64,000 nt of DNA from Excoecaria cochinchinensis (GCA_947683425.1 CANTUQ010000043.1:6829501-6893500), one strand, 5' to 3'. Positions 1-11,641 are shown, counted from the first letter of the stretch. Translations and numbers: made by a program. Notes: generated by a model not told the origin, from the sequence alone.

Positions 1-164
1 ATATATCTTGCATATGCAATTCTTCACATTTCATGTACATAATTTCTGCATATACATAACAAGCCTCATAGAAGAGGAATCCCGCGTACTTGTGCCAAGG
101 AGGGTATTTAAGAGAGCAAGCCTATTCATGCACACCATACTGGGGGTAATCAGACTCAAAATCT

Positions 165-290
165 AAGTCCATTGGTGAGCATCAAAGCCTCTCAGTCACT
201 GAGCATTTAAGCCTCTCAGTGAGCAGTTAAGTCTCTCAGTGAACATCTAAGTCTCTCAGTGAGCAATCAAAGCCTCTCAAGGGATCTCCA
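165..290. repeat. Short tandem repeat, about 22 bp unit
   Basis: Five or so imperfect copies of a unit containing CTCTCAGTGAGCA and TTAAG/CTAAG. The matching array in the sister copy is at about 55198-55310. Confidence 0.7.
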
Positions 291-407
291 AGAGGGTGAT
301 ATCTGCACTTTGCAAGAAGATGAGATCCGTACTTTGGAAGTCTAGAAAATGACTCGGTGTAATTCAAGTGAGTGATATTCAAATTCTATGAATTATTCTA
401 CAGGGAA

Positions 408-955
408 CAAGAAGTCCTCTTAAGAGGCAAATTTCCAAGTTCTTCCAAGGAGGAAAATCATCCAAATTTGTCTCATGAGGCAACTTCTCAAAGTCCTCTT
501 AAGAGACAAATTTCCTCTCAAGCTAAGTCCTCTCAAGAGGCAAATCTCCAAGTCCTCTCAAGAGGCAAATCTCCAAGTCCTCTCAAGAGGCAAATCTCCA
601 AGCCCTCTCAATAGGCAAATCTTCAAGTCCTCTGAGGAGGTAAATCTCCAAGTCCTCTCAAGAGGCAAATCTCCAAGCCCTCTCAAGAGGCAAATCTCCA
701 AGTTTCAAGTCCTCTAAGGGGGCAAATTTCCAAGTTCTCTAAGGGGTTAAATCATCCAAAGTCCTTTGAGAAGGCAAATCATTCAAAATCCTCTGAGGAG
801 GCAAATTCCCAAGTCCTCTTAGGAGGCAAATCTTCCAAAGTCCTCTTAAGAGGCAAACCATCTAAAGTCCTCTTAAGAGGCAAATTTCCAAAGTCCTTTT
901 AAGAGGCAAATTTCCAAGTCCTCTTAAGAGGCAAATCATCCAAAGTCCTCGCCAT
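408..955. repeat. 25-bp palindrome-containing tandem array
   Basis: More than twenty imperfect copies of a unit of about 25 bp. Each contains CCTCTCAAGAGG or CCTCTTAAGAGG, a 12-bp near or perfect palindrome, followed by CAAATCTCCAAGT or a variant. The sister array is at 55446-56050. Open frames over it are by-products of the repeat. Confidence 0.85.
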
Positions 956-957
956 TA

Positions 958-1445
958 GAGGATGGCAGTCGCACTTTGTACTCTATTCAGCAGCTTGGTG
1001 CAATCCAAGAGGACGACAATCACTTTGTAGTCGATTTAACGGCTCGGTGAAATTCTAGAATGTCTGCATTTTGTAGTCTATTCAACGGCTCATTGCAATC
1101 CAAGAGGATAATAATCACTTTATAGTCTACTTAATGGCTTGATGAAATTCTATAATGTCTGCATTTTGTAGTCTATTTAAAGGTTTGGTGCAATCCAGGA
1201 TGATGACAATCACTTTGTAGTCTATTTAACGGCTCGGTGAAATTCTAGAATGTCTACATTTTGTAGTCTATTTAATGGCTCGGTGCAATCCAAAAGGATA
1301 ACAATCACTTTGTAGTCTATTTAACGGCTCAATGAAATTCTAGAATGTCTGCATTTTGTAGTCTGTTTAATGGATGGCAATCACTTTGTAGTTTATTTAA
1401 TGGCTCGGTGAAATTCTAGACCATCAACACTTCGTAGTCTTGTTA
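958..1445. repeat. 95-bp tandem array
   Basis: The landmark CACTTTGTAG (or CACTTTATAG) recurs at 1021, 1116, 1211 and 1306, an exact 95-bp step. Each unit has two half-units, one with AACGGCTCGGTGAAATTCTAG and one with GGCTCGGTGCAATCC. The last unit is shortened. The sister array is at 56055-56525. Confidence 0.85.
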
Positions 1446-2090
1446 GCGACTCGGTGCAGTTCAAGAGAACAATTCTGGCATTGTGTAAGTTTGGAGCAGA
1501 CTCGGCGTATCACCATCTAAGGATTGCCCTTACACTTTGTAGTCTTGTCAGCGACTCGGTGCAGCTCAAGAGAGCGCTTTCTGCTTTTTGTAAGTCTGGA
1601 GCAGACTCAGCGCATCACCATCTAAGGATAGCCCCCGCACTTTGTAGTCTTGTCAGCGACTCGGTGCAGCTCAAGAGAGCACTACCTGTATTTTGTAAGT
1701 CAGGAGCAGAGTTGGCGTATCACCATCTGAGGATGGCCCCCGCACTTTGTAGTCTTATCAGCGACTCGGTGCAGCTCAAGTGAGCACTTCCTGTGTTTTG
1801 TAAGTCTGGAGTAGACTCGGCGCATCACCATCTGAGGATGGCCCCCGCACTTTGTAGTCTTATCAGCAACTCGGTGCAGCTCAAGAGAGCACTTCCTGCA
1901 TTTTGTAAGTCTGGAGCAGACTCGGTGCATCACCATCTTAGGATGGCCCTCGCACTTTGTAGTCTTATCAGCAGATTGATGTAGTTCAGAAGAACAATTC
2001 CCGTGTTTTGTAAGTTCAGAGCGGACTCGATGCATCGCTATTTGAGGATGGCACCCACACTTTGTAAGTCTGGAGCAGACTTGCAGTTCA
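1446..2090. repeat. 105-bp tandem array
   Basis: The landmark AGTCTTGTCAGC/AGTCTTATCAGC recurs at 1541, 1646, 1751, 1856 and 1961, an exact 105-bp step (35 codons). This explains the long spurious open frames on both strands. The unit contains TTTGTAAGTCTGGAGCAGAC. A reverse-oriented, decayed version of the same unit is present in the minus-strand element at 5838-6260, so the repeat is older than the split between these copies. Confidence 0.9.
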
Positions 2091-2222
2091 GGAGTAGGTG
2101 GTGAGAGACAATCTCCTTCTCATAGCAACAGGAAGGTCTCAGGTGTGCACTTTTTTCCTTCTTCTCTGAATTTTGGCTCATCTAGACACTAGCATACTAG
2201 TTTCCCTAAAATTAGGGGCTAT

Positions 2223-3152
2223 TATAGACACTGGGTCCGGAGGCAGCTTTAGTAATAATTATTTAAAAATAAATAGAGAATGAAGCACTTTGGCTCTTTA
2301 TAGACTTGAGGTTTCAGCTAAGTCTTTTAGGCAAACTTGATAATTTCTTCGAAAAAAATATATAAAAAAATAAATAAAAAAAGTAAATAAAATAATAATA
2401 AAAATATAATAAAAAAATTAAAATTAAATTAAGATTAAGATTAAATTAATTAGCTACGTAAAATTAAAGAGAAAATTAATTAGAAGATAAGTAGAGCAAT
2501 TAATTAATTAAAATGTGTAATAATTAAAATAAGTCAAAGTAAATTAAAAGGCAAAAATTTAGGAGGAAATCAAGGAAAGCAAAAAACCTAATTTGTGGTA
2601 TAAAAACTAAATAACCTAGACCTAAAGGAGGGGGGGAGGGGGGGGGGATGGCATATGAAAAGAGACAGCCAAACAAAGGAGAAAGAAAGAAAATAGGAAA
2701 AGAGAGAGAGAGACCTAGGCAAGGGAAAAAATAAAGAAAAATAGAAAGAAAGAATAAGAAAGGATAGAAAGCCAAAAGAAAGAGAGAGAAAACTTGGGGG
2801 GAGCCAAACAAAGAAGAAAGAAAATAAAAAATAAACACAAGAGGAAGGGAACGGGAATAGTGAGAAAGGAAGAAAGAAGGAAACCGAAAGGAAAAAGAGA
2901 GGGAGAAGAAGGAGGAGGCGCCGGCCAACCACGGCGACGGACCGTCGCATGCGCCATGTTGGATGACAGAGGAGTGCCAAATGAACCGGGTGATGGCTAT
3001 CGATCGTCTCCACTCGCCGGTGAGAAGGAGATCGAAGGAGGTGGAGCCGTGAGCTTCTGGCACAATTTTCGACCAAACAGTGCCTCCTTCCGATGCGTGA
3101 CCAGCGGCGACGGACTCCTGGTGCCCCAATCTACCTTCCGGTCAAGGTAGTG
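2223..3152 (+). mobile_element. Left fragment of a Tat/Ogre-like LTR (interrupted)
   Basis: The LTR start is TATAGACACTGGGTCC, a mutated form of the TGTAGACACCGGGTCC seen at 23806 and 36680. It is preceded by the 3' internal repeats. An AT-rich stretch (2260-2520) is followed by a purine-rich and then a GC-rich part (2918-3150), the same order as in the other LTRs. The minus-strand element begins abruptly at 3153. The LTR's 3' part probably resumes at 17849-18333. The long minus-strand open frames here come from the polypyrimidine composition and are not genes. Confidence 0.7.
2627..2647 (+). repeat. G-run (candidate G-quadruplex)
   Basis: GG-A-G7-A-G10, the longest guanine run I noticed in the window, inside the U3-like part of the LTR fragment. 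Confidence 0.7.
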
Positions 3153-4500
3153 TGTGACGCGTGCCGAACCTAGCAAAGGCCGTCATTGAACCCACTTTTA
3201 GGGCTCGAGGGATTGGTTCGCGTCTTTTTGATCTTGGGCATCACGAGTCATTTTGGATGCCTCCTTCCCAATAGAACATTGGAAAGGATCATCTAGCCCC
3301 ACGATTCCTGTAGGCACCTTTGAGGTATTTTGGAGTCGCCACCCAATTTACGAGAAATTGGAAAAGGTTTCTAACATCTAATGGTCTAAACCAGAGAATG
3401 GTGTTCGGAACTTCACTCTTATTAATGACTTAAGTTTATAATTGAGCTTTTAAGAAATTAAAATTCCATCTCTCATCTCACACGATTATGCATTGAATTA
3501 AAGCGCATAACATCCACATTGGAAAGCATTTAAATAAAGCGATAAAGAAATAAATAAATTATATTTAAAAAATTGGGACATAACAATCCCCCAAAAATAA
3601 GAAAGCGTAATAAAACTTGCCCCAAAATTAAATACAAGGGCCCAAAATGAATAAGTATATAAACAGTTCACAAAAAAAGAATAAAATATGTCATGCATAA
3701 ATCGGGTCATTAATTCGATTTTAGCAACATTGGTTCCTTTTTATTAACTTAAAAATTAGAGAACTATTTTTGGGCATTGATTGGGAAAACTGGGATGAGT
3801 GATCCCATTTTATGAAAACTAGCTCTCTATTTGGAAGTGAGATTTTATTGGTTAAAATAGGACATTGGTCCATTTTATTAAGAAAAACTCCAAGTTATTA
3901 ATTATTGAAAAAATGTGATTTTCTATAATACGGATAATAAAAAGAATACATTTTACATACAAGACATAAAATAATAGAATAAAAGAAAACACGAAATTTA
4001 AAATGCAAACCCTAAAATCAAAGGTCCTTTTTCTCCGATCCTCCGACCCGAGCCCGAATGTAACTCATGAAGATAAATAATTTTTGAGACAACAAAACAA
4101 AAATGAAAAAAAATGTTAATAAAGTAAATTAAATAATTAATGAACAAATAAATTAATTGAATAAGATAATTAATTAAAATGATTAATAGATCAATCAAAT
4201 AATAATCAATTAAACTAATTAAATATAAACAATTAAGTAAGTGGAAATAAATAAAGAGAAAGCAGATTAAATTAAATTCATGCTAATTGCACTAATCAAA
4301 GAAAAACAACAAACAAATATACAAATGAACCAACAACTAACAATGACATTTAACAATTATTAATAGAGATTAATTAGGCAAAAACAAGTGAATTGAAACA
4401 GCAATATACAAGGTAAACCAAACAGATCAGGTTGTATTATATGCATTACGCTCAGACGGTCGGACAAAACAGGGGAGCAAAAAAATGAAAGGGGGAAAGG

Positions 4501-4640
4501 ATCGGGGCACTGCACGACTCGTGTACGTATTGCATGACACTGCACGACTCGTGCACGTATTGCACGAGTCGTGCAATGCATTGCACGAGTCGTGCAATGC
4601 GTTCACAACACGTGCACTCACTGCACAGGTTGTGCAGTCC
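4501..4640. repeat. GCACGAGTCGTGC palindrome array in LTR
   Basis: About six perfect or near-perfect copies of GCACGAGTCGTGC or GCACGACTCGTGC separated by short AATGCAT/GTATT spacers. The homologous array in the 5' LTR (17230-17366) has a different length and different units although the flanks align, so the array changes faster than its surroundings. Confidence 0.85.
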
Positions 4641-5067
4641 AATCGGGGAAACGTGTACGTCGTGAAAGACCGAGAAAAGAAAAAAAGAATAGAGGGACAA
4701 TCCGATCGGGGAAACCAATGATACAATCCGATCGGGAAAGGAAAGGAAAAGAAAGCAAGAGCACGACTCATAAAGAACGAAGACACAAATAGACAATGTA
4801 AAACATAGGGATGAATAGTGCATTAACAACAGGCTAACAAACACAACATAATGCGATCAAAACATACGTAATAAAGCAATTAATATGCTTAATGAATCAT
4901 AACAACAACAAACATGCGATAAACAAGTTAATAAGATCAAATAAGAAATATATATATACAATATATACAATGAACAGAATTAACTAGCACATCAAAATGA
5001 AGAAAAGAAATAAAAAGAAAAGAAGAAGAAAGAAAGAAAAGGAAAAGAGAAATGACTATTCCAGTAT

Positions 5068-5079
5068 TTACCCTCAGAT
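5068..5079 (-). promoter_or_regulatory. Conserved TCTGAGGGTAAA motif (possible splice donor)
   Basis: CTGAGGGTAAA occurs once in each Tat-type LTR of the window that spans this point (also 17804, 24870, 29020, 37818, 58469). G|GTAAA would serve as a 5' splice site in the transcribed leader. Function is inferred. Confidence 0.45.
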
Positions 5080-5383
5080 ATTGATCTTTGATCTGCAGAT
5101 GAAAGGTTTCTAATTTTCCTCTTTGCTTTTGTTAAAGAAGTGAAAAACAGAGATTGATGAAAACTTTAAACAAGATTTTCGTTAATGAAAAATAAAAGAT
5201 GAAGGATGATTGAGTCTCAAACTTCAAGAATTGATTTCCTGGGTCAAGAGCAATCTCAGAATGCTTCAAGAACAAAAATCACTTTCTTGCTCTCCAAGCT
5301 CTTATCTCTTTGTTTTTCTTTCTGGGTTTTTTTTTGGTACTTTTTCAAAACCACTCCCTTTTTCAGTTTCTTAACTTTTTCCT

Positions 5384-5394
5384 TTTATATCTCA
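5384..5394 (-). promoter_or_regulatory. Candidate TATA box of the LTR
   Basis: Minus-strand GATATAAAAGG lies about 100 bp downstream of the GC dyad block (5568-5497) and about 310 bp upstream of the conserved CTGAGGGTAAA, a fitting place for the U3/R boundary. Confidence 0.45.
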
Positions 5395-5496
5395 GAGAAG
5401 GTTAGGTTGTTTCCCCACCAAATCAAACATAAACCCATGTTTTTCAAACCAAATCCCCACGAAAAACGGGAGAAGGGACGTGCTGGAGCATGGAAT

Positions 5497-5568
5497 CTCA
5501 CCTGTGAAATGGGCCTCATGTGGTGAGGCTGCATCTCACCAACGTGAGATGGGCCTCACCCCACAGGC
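5497..5568. repeat. CTCACC/GGTGAG dyad block upstream of LTR TATA
   Basis: Repeated short inverted pieces (CTCACC, GGTGAGG, CTCACCAACGTGAG, GGGCCTCAC) form the GC-rich island in U3. It occupies the same position as the GC islands of the other Tat-type LTRs but uses a different word. Confidence 0.6.
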
Positions 5569-5731
5569 CCTAGAAAACCCTTTCCTTTTTTCTTATTTTA
5601 TATAAGAAAACGAAAAATATATATATATTTTTAGGAAATCATCACTTCTATCTATCTTTTGCCTGTGAACAGGTATCATTTTTATCATTGGGTAACTTCG
5701 GTCTGGGCTATCTCAGAACCCGGTATCTACA

Positions 5732-5750
5732 GTTGCCCCCAGTTTTGGGG
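5732..5750 (-). promoter_or_regulatory. Polypurine tract
   Basis: On the minus strand CCCCAAAACTGGGGGCAAC immediately precedes the LTR start TGTAGATACC. The same tract precedes the LTR starts at 36680 and 59222. It primes plus-strand DNA synthesis in LTR retrotransposons. Confidence 0.8.
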
Positions 5751-6480
5751 AACATAGTGCCTGGGTGTCTAGGTGAGCCAAAACTCAAAGAAGGAAAGAA
5801 GAAGTGCGTACCTAAGGCAGTTGTCTTCCTAAACTGGGTGATGCGCCGAGTCTGCTCCAGACTTACAAAACGCGAGGGTTGCTCTTCTGAGCTGCACCGA
5901 ATCTGCTCCAGACTTACAAAGTGCGAGGTTTTCATCTTCTAATGGTGATGCGCCGAGTCTGCTCTAGACTTACAAAACATGAGGGTTGCTCTTCTGAGCT
6001 GCACCGAGTCTGCTGCAGACTTACAAAATGTGGGGTTGCTCTTCTGAACCGCACTAAGCCCGTTCTAGGCTTACAAAGTGCGGGGTTGCTCTTCTAAACT
6101 GCACCGAGCCCGTTCTAGGCTTACAAAGCGTAGGGTTTCATCTTCTAATGGTGATGCGCCGAGTCTGCTCCAGACTTACAAAATGCGAGGGTTGCTCTCT
6201 GAGCTGCACCGAGTCTGCTCCAGACTTACAAAGTGCGGGGATTCCATCTTTCGATGGTGATGGTTTTCACTTAGATATTTCCTGCAAAATTATATGCACA
6301 GAGGTATATACAAGAAATTGTGTGTGCATAATGTGCGTGAAATGTATATATAAAGTTATATACACGAAACTCAAGCAAAGGATTAATGTACAAAATTATT
6401 AGTACACAACTATACGCGCAAATGATTGAATGCACATGATATATAGAGGGATATGCAAAAGATCTCTGCATGTGAGATGC
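5751..6480 (-). repeat. Decayed 105-bp repeats and AT-rich spacer
   Basis: Between 5838 and 6260 there are imperfect units containing GAGTCTGCTCCAGACTTACAAA, the reverse complement of the 105-bp unit at 1446-2090. Spacing is irregular (about 107 and 206 bp). From 6280 to 6480 the sequence is low-complexity, rich in TATATAC and TGCATG, with no gene. Confidence 0.75.
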
Positions 6481-8330
6481 ATGTGAAATGCAAAAATGGA
6501 TAGACCACATCCTAGGTGGTCAAGAGATTTGTTGAGGGTACTGCTCGGCTGCTCACATTGTCTGATGCCCCCAAGGATCTAGAAAAGCATCGTCTTGGCT
6601 TTAAGGGTTCTGACCCATAATCTTTTTAAAGAGAACTGACCCGTGCACATCTTTGCCCCCCGGTCGATGAGCATTTTGCTTCCAAAACTTTAACTCGTGT
6701 CCTGCACCATATGCCTAAAGAGAAGTTATTCGAAGTAATGTCGCCTTATCTCTCCAGGCTTCAAAAGTCATTGTTTTAAAGGTAGTGCATCCCTTATGGA
6801 CTTTTACACTAGCTTTTCTTAGCGGGAAATGTGTCCCCTTAGGGGTTTTCACATGACCCTGTGCCTTATTTTTTGCTTGGAATGGACCCAACCCAATGCA
6901 ACGGCTTTTATTCATTTGCTTTTTGTAGGACAGACTGCCTGTTCCCAGGTTTTCACCCGTCCCTTTGGCCTAACTTTTGCTTAGAGCGCCAATTACGATT
7001 TTCATTTCTAACGGCCTTTTCTTTTTTTCTTTTTTTTTTCAGATTGTAAAGAAGGTTGAAGCTGTTGCCAAAATTCTTTTAGGCGCGATCGGCATGCACT
7101 TACGTCTTGGATCATGGTTGCATGAGCTTAACTCTTATCATGAAGGTACTGTAGGATTGGTTTCACAGTTGATAACAGGATGAATAGGCTGAAAGACCCG
7201 AGTGATAAGAGTGGCAGAGAGTAGATAGTAACAATGTGCTAGACAACTTTGCGTATGCAAAATGAACTACTGTGATCATATCAACATATTATGGTGTAAA
7301 TGCACATATTTCAGTTTTATTTCATTACACATGATCATTATTTGGCATTAATCTCAAAAATACAGAACCTCACCTAATTTCGGGATGGATCTTGAAAGTA
7401 TCAAACTCCTGTTATCAATCAGCCCTCTCGAGTTTTCATACTTGAATATTTTCTTTCAGCCCTTAATGAATTTTTTCTTTGAACACAAATTCTAGATGCA
7501 ACGTTGGGGATGAGACTTAACTCAAATGCATGAATGCACTTGTGGCTCCCCGCTTGAAACTCAAGAAATACTATATGCCTCTTCTTACGTACCAAACCTT
7601 ATTAGAAGGTCATCTCCGCTAATTGGATAAGACTGAACCAAGAATCAAGAGGTCTTACTTTGGTTGCAACGTTAGGCTTAGGTAGATGACAGTCAAAGAA
7701 GGATCAGGTCACTAGAGAAAAATGGCTACAATATTTACTCGGCTGATGGGTGAACCGTTCTTAGCTCAGTCGCATATACAATGGTATTCTCGAATTTGGG
7801 CTCGATAACATTTTAGCTCATCAAGATCAGAATAACAATTAAAAAGATAATCGTCGAAACTCGTCAAGTGGTTACTATCTTGAGCTCTATTTCCCCTTTT
7901 TTTTTTCTTTTTTCCTTTTTTTTTCTTCTTTCCCCCACCCCCCCTTTTATGTCTCTGACCATGCTGAGTTTGTGAATAACTAAACCCTCTTCCCTATGTG
8001 TAAACTCATCCTTATCTGGGCGAGCTTAGATAGCCCAAAAGATTATCAATGAAGTACATCCGTCCTTATTAGAGCAGCTATTCTTCTAAGGGGAGATAAA
8101 AATCTTTTTAGGCAAAGGGTAGTTTCAACATGTGTAACAACAAAATTGGTATGCATTTAGTATACCAAAATAAAGGCTCAATGGTTAGCGAGTGATTGCA
8201 AAACAAGGGTAGAAAAAGGTCATTTAGAGAGCTATACAAAGAAATGGTTGCCTAAATCATTTTCTAGGTTCCGTCTTATCCAGGGATTGCTTTGATGGGT
8301 AATCAGAAAGGTTCTAGTGCTCTTAGTGAG
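6481..8330 (-). other. Conserved non-coding internal region downstream of gag
   Basis: No reading frame is convincing. Two parts align with the N1 element: 6480-7180 with about 34310-34990, and 7490-8330 with about 33270-34130. The second part also aligns with the host element (27241-27839 continuing at 43132-43478). Within 6640-7030 there are three loose repeats of a GTGAAAA..AAGGG..GCA module. It occupies the place where pol would be expected. Its role is unknown. Confidence 0.7.
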
Positions 8331-8675
8331 TTTTCGTCCAATCCCCTGATTGCAACTAGTTTTTATTTTATCACTTTTTTCTATTTTTTATTTTTAGCTC
8401 TCAGAATTTTTCTCTCTTCGGGAGTTATATCAGATGCTATCAAGATTTTCTTTGGATTTTTCAAAGTTCCAAGATTAAATGTAATCGTATTAATTGAATT
8501 AATATCAAAAAATGAATGCATCGTGATCATGAGAAATAAAATCATTAGAGACACTATACAAATACGCAAGATTGTTCATTTTATTGAAATAACCAACATT
8601 ATTGTAAGAAGTGTTCTAAAACATAGTGTTCTTCTCATTTCTGCTAGCACATGTGCTATAGTCAATGGTCTATTA

Positions 8676-10007
8676 TCATTCATGAGAACCGTCTTCCCCA
8701 CCTCTCAGCTCATTATTAATGAGGCCTTGAATAATCTTCTTCAGAGTTCGGCACCCATCAGTCTCATGTCCAGTATGCTGATGGTAGGCACAATACCGAT
8801 CCGCTTGATGGTTAGGAAGTCCCTGGCTCTTGGCGGCTCTTGCAGGCTTCGGCTGTAACTTCCCCTTATTAATGAAATAAAAGAAATGCTCAGACAAAGA
8901 CTTATCCCAGATGGAATAGTAGCCTTGAGTAGTTCCAATGGTTGAAACCTTGGCGGCTCCAATATCTCTCACACTGTCTTCATCAAGGCACGAGTTCTCA
9001 TGATTACTTCCTCTCATGCCATTGCTCCCTCCTTTGAGGATTACCAGCTGCTCGTCATTAATAGGGTCTTGGACCTAACCTTTCAGGTTTAGGCAATCGC
9101 CGATTGGATGGCCGATGTGCTGATGATGTTGTAGTTGCCTCTGACCTCTAGTTAGCCTGGCCAAACCTAGTTATGGGTCCCTCTCTAACGCTTGAGGCGA
9201 AGATCTGCCTATGTCAAAACTACACTTCTGGGCTATTCTGATTGTTGATACTTCTTCCATTCCCCAAGTGCTGACACAACTGTTAGCCCCATGCAGTCTA
9301 CCTCTCTTTTCTAATTTCCCCAAAACTTCCTTGCTAGCAGCTAGGGTAGTCGCAAGTTTGGCCTTTGAAATTTCTTCCTCGAGGACGTCCATCCTTCTTT
9401 TCAGGCCTCGTGCCGCTACCAAAAACCCATTCTTTGAAGCATGCCCTTTACCTTTTTGCTCAGATGACGGAGCAATAGGCGATTCTCCTCTAGACTCAGT
9501 GGGTGGTACGCGTGCTTCTTTAGTTGGATCATGCTCTTTTTGGGGCATGATAGGAGTGATAGACTGCTGCCCGGCAGGTGGCGCTACGACGGTGACTAAA
9601 TTCTCCATGATAGCCGTCGTCCGGGTTTCGAACTTTTCAAACCTCCCTTCTATCCTCGTCCATATTTCCTCCTCAACTTGAGGCACTTCACCCTTCACTG
9701 GGGTTGAGTTCTTTAGGTCTTCCTCAAAGAAAGCGTCATCAAGTTGTACAACCATTTTAGGTCTGGGTGCACCCTTAGGCTCAGTCACTGGTGGGAGTAC
9801 AATCACCAAAGGATCCTTTCTAACTGGGACTGATTTCTCTGGTCCCATTGCAGGAGCGATTAGTGGCTGCCCAGTGGGCTGGGTCATTATAGCAATCAGA
9901 TCCCTCATTATGGCCATCATCTTATTCTCAAATTCCTCCAATCTCCTACTTACTTCCTTGGCAATCAAAGCACGGATCGCCTCTGTGTCTCTTGAAAGAT
10001 TAGCCAT
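8676..10007 (-). pseudogene. gag-derived pseudogene lacking the central capsid-like domain
   Basis: A single minus-strand frame starts at the ATG at 10007, chosen because the same MANxSR start opens the gag frame of N1; the frame is also open upstream to 10142. The N-terminus has a charged helix (EVSRRLEEFENKMMAIM), then an acidic and proline-rich linker and a second helix (RFEKFETRTTAIMENL) near residue 125. The frame is interrupted by TAA at 9171-9173 and TAG at 9075-9077 but stays in phase. Two zinc-knuckle-like motifs follow: a degenerate HHQHIGHPIGDC (about 9110) and a complete CX2HX4HX4C (CAYHQHTGHETDGC, about 8780). The Retrotrans_gag domain present in N1 is missing between linker and knuckles, so the product could not have assembled like a normal Gag. 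An antisense open frame at 8292-8858 is a shadow. Confidence 0.75.
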
Positions 10008-10394
10008 TATAAACTCTATCAAAAGGTTTGAAGGTGAAGTCTCACTGCCCTCCAAAAGTGAATCTGAACCCCAAACTGATACCCTTTTTGGCAACTCGAA
10101 GATAGGTTTTCTGGTCAGCCGTCCACTAGAATCCCTAACCACCTAGATGAATTTATGATGGCTACAGAACACACCTCTATTAGGATGATGCATGATTGAA
10201 GTGCGATGCATGATTGAAGTGCGATGGTCTTGCTGATGCAGATGGTCCTCGATGAGTGGGAGATCAATAGATTACCACAATACGATGGGATGCATGGAAG
10301 AAATTATATGTAGGATGATATGTACATGTGAAAAATAATATACATGTGAAAGGATATGTACACACACAACATGAGAGAACATATATTATTATTC

Positions 10395-10425
<31 letters not shown>

Positions 10426-10534
10426 TATTTTATTTTTTTCGACATACATGAATGACATATGATGCGCGAGCATGTTGTACAGCATCCACAACCACATGCA
10501 AACAGATAGATCTTTCCAACCTTATTTCTCCCAC
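10008..10534 (-). other. Leader between PBS and gag, part 1
   Basis: Non-coding. A 21-bp unit containing GATGCATGATTGAAGTGCG is duplicated at about 10187-10226, and a TA-rich run lies at 10394-10421. The segment next to the CACTA insertion (10440-10530) aligns with 31300-31400 of N1. Confidence 0.6.
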
Positions 10535-11641
10535 CACTACAAGAAAGTTGACTTTTTGTGACGAATTTTTTAATGACACATAAAATTTTGTCACTAATTA
10601 TAACTTACAACGACGAATTTTTTAAAACGTCACCATACTCATTATTGTTGTGATGAAGTTATCTTGCGTCATTTTATGTTTTAATTATCGTCACTAAAAG
10701 ATTAATTTGGTGACGAAAAAATATATTTCGTCATGGTTTATTTAAGAGAGATAATTTCCCACCATTTTTTTGGAGGGAAAAAATTTAATGACAAAATAAT
10801 AACTTATTGCAACATATATAATCGTCACAAAATATTTATTTTTCGTGATGAATTATTTTTGTCATAATTAAATAAATTAGTGACGAATTATTTTTGTCAT
10901 AATTAAATAAATTAGTGATAATAAAATCATTTTGTCACAAATAACATATCGATAAAAATAAATATTATATTTATGAAAAATAAATGTATCACAAAAAATT
11001 AATATACTGTGACGAGTTACAATTTCGTCACCTTTGATATGAAAGAAAAATTTCTAATCTTTTTTCTTTTGGAGAAAAAAAATATAACGGAAAAATTTAC
11101 TATTTGTAACATATAAATTTGTCATGAAATAATTATTTTTTTGTGACATTAATTATTTTTGTCATAGTTTAATGAATTAGTGATGATAAAATTATTTCGT
11201 CACAATAATGTTATCTATGTTAAATAAATATGTTACAAAATTAGTTTGTTTTTCATATTTTGTCAAAAATAACTAAATTATATATAAAAGTTAATTAATT
11301 AATAATACAATAATAATTTAGAATAAAATAAATTATTTATTAAAACAACATTTTAATGTGAATTTGGACAGGAAACGCCGTCGTTTCTTGCTGCTTCCTC
11401 ATATCAACGCAGAACTAAAGAATGAAAACAGAGTTGAGGAAGGAAACCGGGATTTTTTGTGACGAAAAACATCCGAAAAATATGGAAAAATTTGGTGGGA
11501 AAGGGTTGTTTTTTGCCGCAATTTTTTGGTTTCCTTCTATTACTCAATCTCTCTTTAATAAATTGACAGGCTAAAAATTCGTCAAATGTTGATTTTGACG
11601 CATAAATTAAAGTTATGTAATTTAATTATTCAAACAATTTA

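Larger units (their letters stand above)
1..2222 (+). mobile_element. 3' internal non-coding region of a Tat/Ogre-like LTR retrotransposon
   Basis: This is the tail of an element whose left part lies outside the window. It is a succession of tandem-repeat blocks with no gag or pol coding, ending in a short purine-rich stretch (about 2208-2222) directly before an LTR start at 2223. The same block occurs at 55036-57187 with the same order of repeats, so it is a defined part of this element family rather than random satellite DNA. The long open frames here exist because the 105-bp unit is a multiple of three and has no stop; I do not regard them as genes. Family assignment rests on the shared LTR-start sequence and on neighbouring copies with a tRNA-Arg PBS. 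Confidence 0.75.
3153..5731 (-). mobile_element. 3' LTR of the minus-strand element
   Basis: On the minus strand it starts TGTAGATACCGGGTTC (5731 downwards) and ends GCGTCACA (3153). It is 2579 bp long. Landmarks in sense order: AT-rich start, GC block with GGTGAG/CTCACC dyads (5568-5497), TATA-like ATATAAAAGG (about 5394-5384), the conserved CTGAGGGTAAA (5078-5068), a CACGAGTCGTG palindrome array (4640-4501), a hairpin followed by TGGCGACTCC (3361-3332), and the terminal CACA. Confidence 0.88.

Noticed and set aside
408..955. CRISPR-like array
   Set aside because: The intervals between the CCTCTTAAGAGG repeats are themselves repeated, not unique spacers, and the context is a plant retrotransposon.
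1454..1984. Repeat-protein frames on both strands
   Set aside because: By-product of the 105-bp array (35 codons per unit), with the same frames decayed in the sister copy.
1..2222. Centromeric satellite
   Set aside because: Several different short arrays in fixed order next to a PPT and LTR, present twice in the same order; this is a retrotransposon 3' region.
2524..3129. 201-aa minus-strand open frame rich in Ser, Phe and Leu
   Set aside because: It reads through a purine-rich, polypyrimidine-complement segment of an LTR; overlapping open frames on both strands have the same composition bias and no domain.
8292..8858. 188-aa plus-strand frame with hydrophobic stretches
   Set aside because: Antisense to the gag knuckle pseudogene and to the conserved non-coding block; not open in N1 or in the host copy as far as I can follow.
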